Part shown: piece by piece, positions 32,500-41,445 of the stretch | Layout: each line of letters starts with the position of its first letter | Position numbering within the stretch: the first letter of the stretch is position 1 | Assembly: GCA_965657795.1 (NCBI GenBank) | Contig: CBFHQJ010000028.1 | Span: 1 to 50,750, forward strand | DNA length: 50,750 bases | From: SW10 sp965657795 | Lineage (GTDB): Bacteria; Verrucomicrobiota; Verrucomicrobiia; Verrucomicrobiales; Akkermansiaceae | Direction of reading: 5' to 3' | Notes under the pieces: model-generated | Database searches by the model: none | What the model saw: the letters and a program-made list of their open reading frames with translations, nothing else | Told to the model about the DNA's origin: nothing | Position numbers and translations under genes: made by a program

Positions 32500-32774
32500 A
32501 AGTCCTCATTCGACTGGTCATTCGAGGCTACCAACTTCTCATCCGCCCCGTGCTACATGCCATCGGCGGGCCCAACGCAGGATGCCGCTACACTCCGTCC
32601 TGCTCCCACTATTTCCTCGAAGCGGTCGAATTCCACGGTTCCCTCAAGGGCAGCTACCTCGGCATTCGCCGGATTTTACGCTGTCATCCTTGGGGCGGCT
32701 GCGGTTATGACCCCGTCCCATCAACCGGAGGCTCCCAAGCCTCTTCCAAAAACTCTCCCACTACCCACAACTGA
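32496..32774 (+). CDS. yidD: Membrane protein insertion efficiency factor YidD
   Basis: The 92-residue protein begins MKVLIRLVIRGYQLLIRP and carries the cysteine-rich YidD signature CRYTPSCSHYFLEAVEFHG with RRILRCHPWGGCGYDPVP. YidD is a small membrane-associated protein that aids YidC-dependent insertion. The ATG overlaps the rnpA stop and lies in its expected place between rnpA and yidC. The tail after YDPVPS is variable and polar. Confidence 0.93.
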   Translation: MKVLIRLVIRGYQLLIRPVLHAIGGPNAGCRYTPSCSHYFLEAVEFHGSLKGSYLGIRRILRCHPWGGCGYDPVPSTGGSQASSKNSPTTHN

Positions 32775-32776
32775 TC

Positions 32777-34636
32777 ATGGATCGTAAAGCTTGGATCGTC
32801 GTCACAATCTGCGCCATTTTATTGGCCTATAATTTCCACCTCTCCACCAAGGCCGCCAGAGAGCGACAGGAAACCGAACTCGCAGAAAAGAAGGAAAAGG
32901 AAGAACTGGAGGAGAAGAAAGCTCCTGAAGAAAAGATTCCCGCCCTCGCCGTCGAAGACCGCCCTGATCCCGAGGAACTCGGCACTGAAGAGAGCCACGA
33001 GATTGCCACTCCGGCCAGCGTTTTCACCCTCTCCACTCTCGAAGGCGGAATCGTCCAAAACAAGCTCCTCGAAGAGAAGGCCGTGTATGGTGACGGCCTG
33101 ATCACCATGAACGATCTCGGTCTCAATCGCATCGGCGCCATCACGAAGATCTCCGGTGAAAGCCTCGAGAAAGGCTACTACGACGAGGACAAGGAAACAA
33201 AATCCGACACCTCGATCACTTACAAAGGTTCCCTCGCGAACAACCTGACCGCACACAAGACGTGGACCGTCGTCGACGAAGACTCCGCCGGCAGCCCTTA
33301 TCGTTTGCAATTTAAGCTGCGCCTCGAGAACACCACGAACGGAGAGATCTCACTCAATGACGTCGCCATCTTCAATGGCTCGGCCGCCCCAACCTACGAA
33401 GGCGAGCGTTCCAACTACCTGAACTTCTTCTGGAACGAAAACGGCGACTATGATTCCGAGACCACCGGCTACTTCAGCTCCTTCTTCGGAGCCGACGCCA
33501 CTGAGTTTCGCGAAAGCTTCAAGGAAAGCCTGCTCTTTACCGGAGTGGAGAACCAATTCTTCGCCACCATCATTACTCCGGAAAAACCCTACCCCGGGAA
33601 GTTCCGCGCTATCCTCGACGACGTTGAACTCCCCGAATCGCGTTCCCGTGAAAGCAAAACCGTCCAAGGCATCAACACCTACCTCACTCTTCCCAACGAG
33701 GCCATCCCTGCCGGACAAAGCCGCGAATTCGTCTTCGATGTCTTCATGGGACCCAAGAACAACGCTCTCATCCGCAGCCTCGACGGAGACAAGGGCGATG
33801 TCATGGACTATGGCTTCTTTGGATTGATCAGCCGTCCGCTCAACTGGACCCTCAACAAACTCTCCAACCTCTTCGGTGGTGAAAACAACGACTGGTCGTG
33901 GGGATGGGCCATCGTCGTCCTGACTCTCATCATCCGAACCTTCATGTGGCCACTCCACGCGAAATCGACCCGCACCATGAAGCGGATGTCCAAGCTCCAG
34001 CCCAAGATCGCCGCGCTCAAGGAAAAGTATCCCGACGATCCCAACAAGATGAACCAGGAGATGATGAAGCTCTATCGTCAGTTTGGAGTGAATCCCATGG
34101 GCGGCTGTCTTCCCATGCTGGTGCAGATCCCCATCTTCTTCGGATTTTACAGCATGCTTCAGTATGCCGTTGAACTCCGCAACCAGCCCTTCCTCGGCTG
34201 GGTCGATGACCTCTCGCAGCCGGACACCGTCGGAGACATCTTCGGCCTCCCCATAAACATTCTCCCCGTCCTGATGGCCGTCACCATGGTCATTCAGATG
34301 CAACTCACCCCGAAGACCGGCGATAAAATGCAGCAACGCATCTTCATGCTGATGCCACTCATTTTCTTCTTCTTCTGCTACAACTTCGCCTCCGCTCTCG
34401 CCCTTTACTGGACCACTCAAAATATCTTCTCCATCGGTCAAACCTGGCTCATGCAGAAACTGCCCGAACCCGAGTTGAAGACTTCAAAAAAGGCCGGCAA
34501 AAAAAGCTGGGGTCAAAGACTGGCTGAAAAAGCCGAGGAAGCTCAAAAGCGCCAGGCCCAGGGCGGCGGAGCAAAGCGCCCCGGCCAAAAACAAGCCAAA
34601 CCAAAAAAGCCCCGCGGACCAAAAACCGGAGGCTAG
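32777..34636 (+). CDS. yidC: Membrane protein insertase YidC
   Basis: YidC inserts and folds inner-membrane proteins, alone or with SecYEG. The 619-residue protein has an N-terminal transmembrane anchor, a coiled-coil-like acidic stretch (residues 30-60), a large periplasmic beta domain (about 75-350), and the Oxa1-type membrane core (about 370-565). The core includes IIRTFMWPL with the conserved groove arginine, KRMSKLQPKIAALKEKYPDD, GGCLPMLVQIPIFFGFYSML and YWTTQNIFSIGQTWLM. The C-terminal tail (575-619) is rich in Lys, Gln and Pro and probably contacts ribosomes. It starts 3 bases after yidD. Confidence 0.97.
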   Translation: MDRKAWIVVTICAILLAYNFHLSTKAARERQETELAEKKEKEELEEKKAPEEKIPALAVEDRPDPEELGTEESHEIATPASVFTLSTLEGGIVQNKLLEEKAVYGDGLITMNDLGLNRIGAITKISGESLEKGYYDEDKETKSDTSITYKGSLANNLTAHKTWTVVDEDSAGSPYRLQFKLRLENTTNGEISLNDVAIFNGSAAPTYEGERSNYLNFFWNENGDYDSETTGYFSSFFGADATEFRESFKESLLFTGVENQFFATIITPEKPYPGKFRAILDDVELPESRSRESKTVQGINTYLTLPNEAIPAGQSREFVFDVFMGPKNNALIRSLDGDKGDVMDYGFFGLISRPLNWTLNKLSNLFGGENNDWSWGWAIVVLTLIIRTFMWPLHAKSTRTMKRMSKLQPKIAALKEKYPDDPNKMNQEMMKLYRQFGVNPMGGCLPMLVQIPIFFGFYSMLQYAVELRNQPFLGWVDDLSQPDTVGDIFGLPINILPVLMAVTMVIQMQLTPKTGDKMQQRIFMLMPLIFFFFCYNFASALALYWTTQNIFSIGQTWLMQKLPEPELKTSKKAGKKSWGQRLAEKAEEAQKRQAQGGGAKRPGQKQAKPKKPRGPKTGG

Positions 34637-34676
34637 GAGAGAGCCCTCGCTAATTCTTCCCTTTTGGGGCAACATG

Positions 34677-34705
34677 GGACCATGAGAATTTTCATGGTCC
34701 TTTTT
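34677..34705 (+). terminator. Intrinsic terminator enclosing the next gene's start codons
   Basis: GGACCATGA (34677-34685) pairs perfectly with TCATGGTCC (34692-34700) over a 6-base loop and is followed by TTTTT then CTTTT. It is a strong terminator 40 bases after yidC. Both plausible ATG starts of the next open frame (34682 and 34694) lie in its two arms. Confidence 0.85.
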
Positions 34706-35312
34706 CTTTTAGCGGCTGCCATCCGGGCGCAACAAATCGAGCCCGGTGGCGAAAAAATGTTCACTGGCGTCAAAGAATTCGGCCCATTGATTACGAGGAT
34801 CGAAATAAGCAAAAATCACACTGTAGGCGAAGCCCTGGACATCATCAGGCAAGCCGGGCTCAAAGAAGACCGCTCGTTTGCCTTCGCGGTGGAACTCGAA
34901 AAACACGAACTAAAGGCACCCGTATCGGGCATACTCACCGCGAAAAAGATTCCGCTTTCTGTGGCTCTCTATGATATCTGCAATATTTGCCACCTCGATT
35001 TCTCCTACCAGAACGGCCTCTGGCAAGTCTCCCCCCCCGGGACCTGAAGGACAGGACGAACGCCAGATGATCGTCAAAAACATCACCGACGAGGAATACG
35101 CTGCGCTCGGTTTGCGTTTTACTGAAAAAGGGACACTGGTCACCAAAGATGGAAAGAAGTGGCCCACCGGGGAAATCGAAAGCGCCATTCGCCTCGACGA
35201 CAAACTCATCATCCGGGCCCTGCCAAAAAAAATCGAGAAACTGAAGGCCTTGCTTAGACTCCATCGAGCCGGTTACACCATTCCAAAAATCAACAGCCAG
35301 AAAAAGAAATAG
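34682..35312 (+). pseudogene. Frameshifted small exported STN-like protein
   Basis: Two adjacent frames look like halves of one protein. The first (34682-35047) has a signal peptide (RIFMVLFLLAAAIRAQ) and a segment HTVGEALDIIRQAGLKEDRS to IPLSVALYDICNICHLDFSY that resembles secretin/TonB short N-terminal (STN) domains, where LxxLL(x)xxGL repeats occur. It stops at GTCTCC-(C)-GGG. The second frame (to 35312) continues PEGQDERQMIVKNITDEEYAALGL. Deleting one C from the C8 run (35031-35038) joins them into one 209-residue protein. Alternatively a separate 81-residue gene starts at 35067. Sequence error, phase variation and real decay all fit. Confidence 0.6.
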
Positions 35313-35360
35313 CGACCCAATTTGTCTGACAGCTTCCGGAGAGGTCTCCGTAATGGCTTC

Positions 35361-37624
35361 ATGCGGATCATCGCCCTCCTCTTGCTCCTTTGTTGTTCCA
35401 TGCACTTCGGCTGAGCCTCATCGGCTCACGATTGGCGAAGGACACTTCCCCACTCTCGAAGCAGCACGTCGGCACATGCAGACTCTTTCCAAAGACCGTC
35501 CGGTCGAAGTCACGATTCGCCCCGGAATCTACTCCTTTGAATCAGCAACCCGCTTCGGCCCCAAAGATGGTGGCACTGCTGCATTCCCGGTGACCTATCG
35601 AGCCGAAGGCGAAATCATCTTCGACGGATCAAAGATCATCGACCTGGGTTCAAACACGATCGTAAAGGATGACAAGACTCTCGCCCGCCTCTCGAAGACA
35701 GCACTGGGGAAGGTGGTTCGAATTCCGGTCACCGATCCCGCAATCATCAAGACTCTCTCGAACTCATCCCCGACGGGTGCCTTGATCATGCAGGGTTCGG
35801 ATCTCCTGCAACCCTCCCGCTTTCCCAATGTGGGCTTCGCGCATGCCACCAAATTAATCAAGGAGGATGAACCGACCCGGTTCCAAAAAACAATCACCAG
35901 AGGAACCTGGGAAAAGCCCAACGGCGCCGTCTTTCAACTCCTCGAAAAACCCGCCGGAAGCTGGTCGCAATGGCATCATGAAATCGCCGACAAACGGCGC
36001 GCTCTTTCCCAAGGTTACATCACGGCACCCTGGTATCGCGAAACCCTTCAACTTCGCTCCGCAGATGCCAAAACAGGATCCCTTCAATTCATCACCGGGT
36101 CACGATATGGCCTGAAGCGCATGATCGAAGACTACCAGTCCCGTCACGCCATCTACCATCTCTTGTGCGAGATCGATTCGCCGGGGGAATGGTATTTCGA
36201 CACTCAGGAGAAAAATCTCTATCTCTGGCCAACCTCTCCCATCAGCAACGAGACCAGACTCGTTGTCGCATCCGCCAAAGGCTTCCTTTCGCTGCAAAAC
36301 GTCAGTCACCTCCACTTCCACAACATCACGGTGCAAGGAGTCGTTTCCGGCGAGGCTATCCAAATCAGTATAAGTGATCACTGCTCTGTAAATAGATTTA
36401 CCATTCGAAACTCCACCGTCACCGCCCTGTCCATCAGTGGAACCAACAACCGGGCCCACGCCTGCGATGTTTACGATGTCGCCCGCTTTGCAAGACTCTC
36501 CGGAGGACAGGCCGATTCGTCCGAAATCACGCCGGGCAAAAACCATGTTTCCAACTGACACTTCTATCTCGATAAGCTTTCCGGGGTCGCTCCCACCGTC
36601 GGCCTTAGCGGAACTGGTAACATCTTCCGCAACAACCTCATGCACAACCTCCCCGGACAAGCTCTCGTCTTCCGCGGAAACGATCACCTGATTGAGAAGA
36701 ACGAGTTCTTTAACATCGGTTTCGAAGAAGGCGACGGTGCCACAATCTACTCGGGGGCCCAATTCTGGGGCTATGGCACCCGCATCCAGCACAACTTTCT
36801 TCACCATATCATGTCGACTGATGGCATTATGACTCGCTCCGGCATCATGCTGGATGACCACGACTCCGGTCGCGAAGTCATAGAGAACATTTTTTACAAA
36901 GCGGGCCATGGTGCTCTCGCAATCAATGGAGGTACCGGACACGAGGTTCACGGGAATATCTTCATGATGGGGAATTACGGTGTCTGGATCCGGGTGATCG
37001 GAAACGTCAAACAACGCATCGCCGACCTGCCAAAATTCGCCACCGGTGAGCTCAAACGTGGAGACAAGCACGACTACATCTGGCGATGCGAAAGAGTCGT
37101 CGGTGAAGACGGATGGAACAAGGCACCGTGGTGCGAAATACCCCACCTTTGCCAAAGTGATGAACCAGCCCAACGAGCTCCGCTTCTTCCCCATCGAAAA
37201 CAAGGTCACCAATACTCTCGGCTTTGAAATGAATGAAAGCCGGACCCCGGAACATCCCAAATTCTCATCCAACAGCGGCCTCACTTTCGGACACCCGGCT
37301 ATCCCAAAAGGAGCGCTCACCTTCGAGAACAGTCGCACTATCAATCCGGTAAAAGTCTTCACAAACCCCGACAAGCTCGATTTTAAACCCAGAGAAAACG
37401 CCCCGGCATGGATGCCCGAAATCCCGTTTGAGAACATCGGCCTGCAGCTCGACCACTCTCGCAAATCAATGCCGGACAAATTCCGCTACCGCCCCGCCGT
37501 TCTGAAACAGTTCCAAGGGCGACCCTCCTGCAATCGCTCGGCGAAGTATGATTTCGAAAAGGTCAACGAAACCATTTACTGGAATTCCGGCGCTCTTCTC
37601 AAAACCTTGGAGACCCGCCGCTAA
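35361..37624 (+). pseudogene. Right-handed beta-helix carbohydrate-active protein, multiply disrupted
   Basis: The body (frame from 35411) reads as a parallel beta-helix enzyme of the pectate-lyase/GH141-like type: LTIGEGHFPTLEAAR, GEIIFDGSKII, GEWYFDTQEKNLYLWP, NHLIHN-like NIFRNNLMHNLPGQALVFRG, and DDHDSGREVIENIFYKAGHG. Three lesions break it. The best leader, MRIIALLLLLCCSMHF at 35361, lies in another frame and rejoins after loss of one base near 35412. A TGA stands at 36556-36558 between NHVSN and HFYLDKL. A frameshift near 37128-37150 is needed to enter KYPTFAKVMNQPNELRFF, which runs to the stop at 37624. It was probably an exported polysaccharide lyase or hydrolase. Confidence 0.8.
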
Positions 37625-37639
37625 GTCCCCCTGCGCAGC

Positions 37640-38509
37640 CTAGTCGATCCGAACTCGATAGTAGGCTGCACCGGGCATTTCACCAAGGCGTTCCATGACC
37701 CCGGAATCTCCGAACGAAGTCATCCCACCTTCTCCCGGAACGCCGCTGGCGATGGTTTGCCATGTTTCGAGGTCGCTCGAAAATTCGATGGCATACTCGC
37801 GCCCTTCTTCTGATTCAAACTCGATCACAAACACGTCATCGGCAATGCCACTCGCCAGAATCGCCGGACCATCAACCTCCGGAACTTCAGCGCTCAGCTT
37901 CGTCAATTGAAGCAATATACGCCCGGTTCCGTTCAAGCCGCTGCCATCACCAATGACAAAAGTATGCGGGAAGGGATATCCAATCGGCCCCTTCACTCCT
38001 GTCATTGGAAACGGATCAGGCAGGGCATCGCCCGGGAAAGCCTCACCGCTGCTATCAGTCATCGCAAAGGTCAAAAAATAATCTCCGTCCACCACTCCAT
38101 CGAAAGACATCAGGCCACCTTTGGAGTCAGAATCATCTCCGTCCCAAAATCGAAAAGTATCGATGGTGGAGTCTCCGCCTACCGAAATATTTTCCGCCTC
38201 CAGCCACGGTCCCGCCGAGCCGGTCAACAAATGAGAATCCCCTCCGGCACTCTCGAACGCAGCGGTAAATCCTCCTTCGCCACCAAGCTGGTAGTGGCCC
38301 CTCTCCGGAGAAGCGTTCTGATCGACCGCCCTGCTCGTTTCGTAAACCAATGTCCCGGTGACCTTACTTAAACGAGGGATCTCGAGGCCAAACGGGCTAC
38401 CCACCACAGTACTCGCCTCCGCTTCGTAACTCAAAACCACTTGTGCGGCGGACAGAGGCTGGAACACTCCGACCTTCAGAATGAGTGGCAGCACGGAATT
38501 CCTTATCAT
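37640..38509 (-). CDS. Exported beta-sandwich protein with shared C-terminal module
   Basis: From the ATG at 38509 the protein has 289 residues; earlier in-frame starts at 38512 and 38533 exist. A leader is followed by SAAQVVLSYEAEAS and a beta-rich body with DTFRFWDGDDSDSKGG and LTFAMTDSSGEAF. The C-terminus carries YAIEFSSDLETWQTI and ends YYRVRID, which resembles the ends of three other exported proteins in this window. No enzymatic motif is recognised. It converges with the beta-helix pseudogene, whose stop is 16 bases away, and may be an envelope or secreted binding protein. Confidence 0.65.
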   Translation of the reverse strand: MIRNSVLPLILKVGVFQPLSAAQVVLSYEAEASTVVGSPFGLEIPRLSKVTGTLVYETSRAVDQNASPERGHYQLGGEGGFTAAFESAGGDSHLLTGSAGPWLEAENISVGGDSTIDTFRFWDGDDSDSKGGLMSFDGVVDGDYFLTFAMTDSSGEAFPGDALPDPFPMTGVKGPIGYPFPHTFVIGDGSGLNGTGRILLQLTKLSAEVPEVDGPAILASGIADDVFVIEFESEEGREYAIEFSSDLETWQTIASGVPGEGGMTSFGDSGVMERLGEMPGAAYYRVRID

Positions 38510-38713
38510 CATCAATACATGATTGTGAATCATTGACTTGGGAGGATCTTAGGGGCTCTCAAGGTGCCACATCCGACCCGGTCCAGAAAGAATTTTCTGA
38601 GTCAACTCCTTACCCAACCCAAAACTATCATTTCGACAAATCCCGGTGGAATGTTTATTCAAACGTAATTGATGCCCGAGGGCTGAAGACCACCAACCCG
38701 CACTTCCCCATCC

Positions 38714-39649
38714 ATGAAACGTTTTGTCTTGCTCGCCTGTTCGCTGCTCCTCCCGGCCATCGGACAGGAAAAACCCCTCTCCGACCTCGATCGCGAACTC
38801 TTGCTCGAAAAGCTTAAAGAGATTCAGGACACTTCCAACAGCACGGTAAAAGGACGGTATGGAGTCGCCCTTTCCGCATTCAAGAAAGCCCGCGAAAGCT
38901 CGGCCGCTGCCCACGAACTCTATCTCAACTGCATCGAAAAAGTTCGCTTTGAAGATCAACTCCGTAAAGCCAGCGAATTCCGTGACTGGAAAAAGCGCCA
39001 CAAGGAGCGCAGCGACACTCCGGCCTTCCGCCTCGCTCTCCAACATCAACTCAACTGGCTTGTGCTCACTCTCGAGGCGACCCAGGTCGAAGACATTTCC
39101 AGCCTCTCCTCCCGGGGACTCTCGGTTCTCGAAGCGATCATCCGCGACGCCGAAGACCTCAAAGGTCAGGGACAACTTCTCAGAAGCGATCCCTTGAGCA
39201 CCATTTTTGCCGAAGCCTACTCGGTAGGAAATGTTGAGATCGGCAACTGGCCGAAGTCGCCGCTCGATATCGCGGACATCTATGAAAACGTGATCCTGCC
39301 ACCCCTGCGCACACCTGAGACACTTGCTTCACTGCGCCAAGCGTGGCTCAAGCGAATTGAAAACGAAGGGAACCTTCTTGAAAGATGGACCAACGAAGCC
39401 AGCGGTGACCGGGATCGCAAACCGGCCTTTGAAAAATGGCTGATCGAAGGTCGCCAAAATCTCAACTGGGCCATGGAAGTCGACCTCTTTGGATCGGGCG
39501 ACCAGCAAGGCGCTGCGCTCCGAATGCTCGAGCATTTGAAAAAGCATCTCACTCACAAATCCGCGCCCAAGTGGATCGCCCAGTTTACCACCCTCGTCGA
39601 AGGAGGATCTCTCGACGAAGAGACCCAAGGGTCGGAGGAAGGACAATGA
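38714..39649 (+). CDS. Exported helical protein of unknown function
   Basis: The 311-residue protein has a signal peptide (KRFVLLACSLLLPAIGQ) and then reads as an almost entirely alpha-helical protein with charged heptad-like stretches (SDLDRELLLEKLKEIQDTSN, ALSAFKKARESSAAAHELYL). No domain is recognised. It overlaps the following deacetylase gene by four bases (ATGA at 39646), so the two are translationally coupled and probably work together in the periplasm or at the surface. A role as a partner or chaperone for the deacetylase is a reasonable guess but has no direct evidence. Confidence 0.65.
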   Translation: MKRFVLLACSLLLPAIGQEKPLSDLDRELLLEKLKEIQDTSNSTVKGRYGVALSAFKKARESSAAAHELYLNCIEKVRFEDQLRKASEFRDWKKRHKERSDTPAFRLALQHQLNWLVLTLEATQVEDISSLSSRGLSVLEAIIRDAEDLKGQGQLLRSDPLSTIFAEAYSVGNVEIGNWPKSPLDIADIYENVILPPLRTPETLASLRQAWLKRIENEGNLLERWTNEASGDRDRKPAFEKWLIEGRQNLNWAMEVDLFGSGDQQGAALRMLEHLKKHLTHKSAPKWIAQFTTLVEGGSLDEETQGSEEGQ

Positions 39650-40659
39650 GACAATTCTTTCCTATTCTTTTTTGCGCCGGCCTCCTGTCAGCTCAGGAAG
39701 CCCAGCCCCTCAGCCAGGGAGCCGTTGAAGAAGGATCTCCAAGCGAAGATCTTGCTCACGGTGACGAAGCCACGGAACCGGCATTGGCACCGGCCGAAGA
39801 TCCCGCAAAGCTTTTCCAAAAGGGTTTCAAATTGGGAAGAGTCGCAGACAAAACAAGCGGCCCCTATCGCCGCTTGATCCAGCGCACCGTCATGATCGGC
39901 GAGGCGCAACAAGCCCACCGGGTCATCCTGACATTCGACGATCAAATCCTCCCCACTGATCGCGGCCACTCCAGCGCATTGGAAATCGCGAAAGATCTCC
40001 AGCCCCGCGGAGTGAGGGCTATCTTCTTCTCCAATGTTCCAGCCGTTTCAGAGAAATCCTTGCGAGCCACCATCCGGCGCACCTCGAGTCGAGAGCAACA
40101 AAAGAAGCAGGTTCTGAACCTCCTCAATTCCCAACGTGCATCCTTCGTGAAAGGCATTCGTAATCTTCTAAAACTCAAGAAGGGGGAAACTTACATCTGC
40201 GAAGTGTTCAACCATACTGCCTTCCACCAAAACATGAGTCGGTTCAAAAAAGGCAGCGCCCAGATGGACCTTTGCCTTCTCGGAATCCGATTTATCGAAG
40301 GCTGTCTGGATGAAGCCTACGCCGCCGAGAGGCCGGGTACCCAAAGAATGCGCTACTTCCGTTTTCCCTTCCTCGCCGAACCTCGGGACAAGGACGCGAA
40401 AGCCGCTCTCAATGACCTTTTCACCGGGCTCGGCCTTATATCACTCGGCGAAACCCAGGACTCAAAAGACTTCGACAACTTCAGCTCAACCCGCGCCTAC
40501 AAGGCTCTTGATGCCGCCTTCAATGGAAAACGTTACGACATCCGTAAGGGAGCCTATGGGATCGCCGAGCAGCCCGTCGCGCTCTTTCACACCAAGACCT
40601 GGTCGAAAATCAAGAAAGGCGTTTTGAAGTTTCTCGACGAGCACCCGGCCAAGCCGTAG
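39646..40659 (+). CDS. Exported polysaccharide deacetylase-like protein
   Basis: The 337-residue protein has a signal peptide (RQFFPILFCAGLLSAQ). A NodB-type fold is suggested by VILTFDDQILPTDRG (motif 1, catalytic/metal DD), FNHTAFHQN (motif 2, HTxxH), and YFRFPFL (motif 3, RxP). The motifs deviate slightly from the usual TFDDG and RxPxG. Such enzymes remove N- or O-acetyl groups from glycans such as peptidoglycan, chitin or biofilm polymers. The insertion between motifs 1 and 2 (about residues 125-195) is large and helical. The start overlaps the preceding gene's stop, supporting a two-gene operon. Confidence 0.8.
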   Translation: MRQFFPILFCAGLLSAQEAQPLSQGAVEEGSPSEDLAHGDEATEPALAPAEDPAKLFQKGFKLGRVADKTSGPYRRLIQRTVMIGEAQQAHRVILTFDDQILPTDRGHSSALEIAKDLQPRGVRAIFFSNVPAVSEKSLRATIRRTSSREQQKKQVLNLLNSQRASFVKGIRNLLKLKKGETYICEVFNHTAFHQNMSRFKKGSAQMDLCLLGIRFIEGCLDEAYAAERPGTQRMRYFRFPFLAEPRDKDAKAALNDLFTGLGLISLGETQDSKDFDNFSSTRAYKALDAAFNGKRYDIRKGAYGIAEQPVALFHTKTWSKIKKGVLKFLDEHPAKP

Positions 40660-40707
40660 TCCGCCGAAGTTGCAACCGGCTCACCTTTCACTAGAGTCAG
40701 CCCACAG

Positions 40708-41379
40708 ATGTCAGAGTTGGAAAATTTCATGAAGGAGTCTCTCGAAGACTTCGCGCTCAGCCGGTCCGAAAGAAAGGAACTCAAAATCCACCTTGCGAAA
40801 ATTGCGGGAAACACAACCGAGCAGGCCAAGGCCCGGCAACTCGCCTTTAAATTGGCGCAAGGAGCCATCAATGAGTTCGGGCAAATCACCGCCCTCGACT
40901 GGCTCCAGGGAGTGATCAAACTCCTCTACGCAAGTGAAAACGAGATCAAAGCTTCCGCGTTTTTCAGCCCGGGGGAAGATTGCCTCCACCGGATCCGCCG
41001 GCTCATTGGAGAAAGCCGCAAGACGCTCGACATCTGCATCTTTACCATCACTGACAACCGGATCGTGCGTAGATTGGAAGAAGCTCTTGCCCGTGGAGTC
41101 CGGATCCGCATCATCTCCGATGACGATAAATCGATGGACCTGGGCTCTGATCTGGCACACCTCTCCAAGGCCGGAATCGATTGCCGCCTGGATCGGACCA
41201 CCGCCCACATGCACCACAAATTTGCCATTGCGGACAATGACCTCCTCCTCACCGGCAGCTACAATTGGACCCGCTCGGCAGCAACCGAGAACGACGAAAA
41301 CATCGTCGTCACCAATAATCCCCGTCTCGTCCGGAGCTTTGCCGGAAAATTCGAAGAAATGTGGCGCAAGCTTGATTAG
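40708..41379 (+). CDS. Single-HKD phospholipase D-family nuclease-like protein
   Basis: The 223-residue cytoplasmic protein has an N-terminal helical region (1-75) and a PLD domain (80-223). The active-site motif is HHKFAIADNDLLLTGSYNWT (HxK...D then GSxN), close to Nuc, MitoPLD/Zucchini and FAM83-type proteins. With one HKD motif it should act as a dimer on phosphodiesters such as DNA, RNA or lipids. It is 48 bases after the deacetylase gene and on the same strand; whether it is co-transcribed is unclear. A role in stress or defence rather than glycan work is possible. Confidence 0.85.
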   Translation: MSELENFMKESLEDFALSRSERKELKIHLAKIAGNTTEQAKARQLAFKLAQGAINEFGQITALDWLQGVIKLLYASENEIKASAFFSPGEDCLHRIRRLIGESRKTLDICIFTITDNRIVRRLEEALARGVRIRIISDDDKSMDLGSDLAHLSKAGIDCRLDRTTAHMHHKFAIADNDLLLTGSYNWTRSAATENDENIVVTNNPRLVRSFAGKFEEMWRKLD

Positions 41380-41445
41380 CAATCCGGCATCAGCTCCCCG
41401 TTTGTCTGCTTGCACAGCGGGGCTCGGCGGGTTTTCTTACTTCCG

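Noticed and set aside
33350..34441. Long open frame (363 codons) antisense to yidC
   Set aside because: It lies fully opposite a secure yidC gene, its composition follows the codon pattern of the other strand (Asp/Glu/His/Val rich), and it shows no domain.
36556..36558. In-frame TGA read as selenocysteine
   Set aside because: The gene has two other frame breaks, no SECIS-like stem is obvious just after the codon, and the family is not known to me as a selenoprotein.
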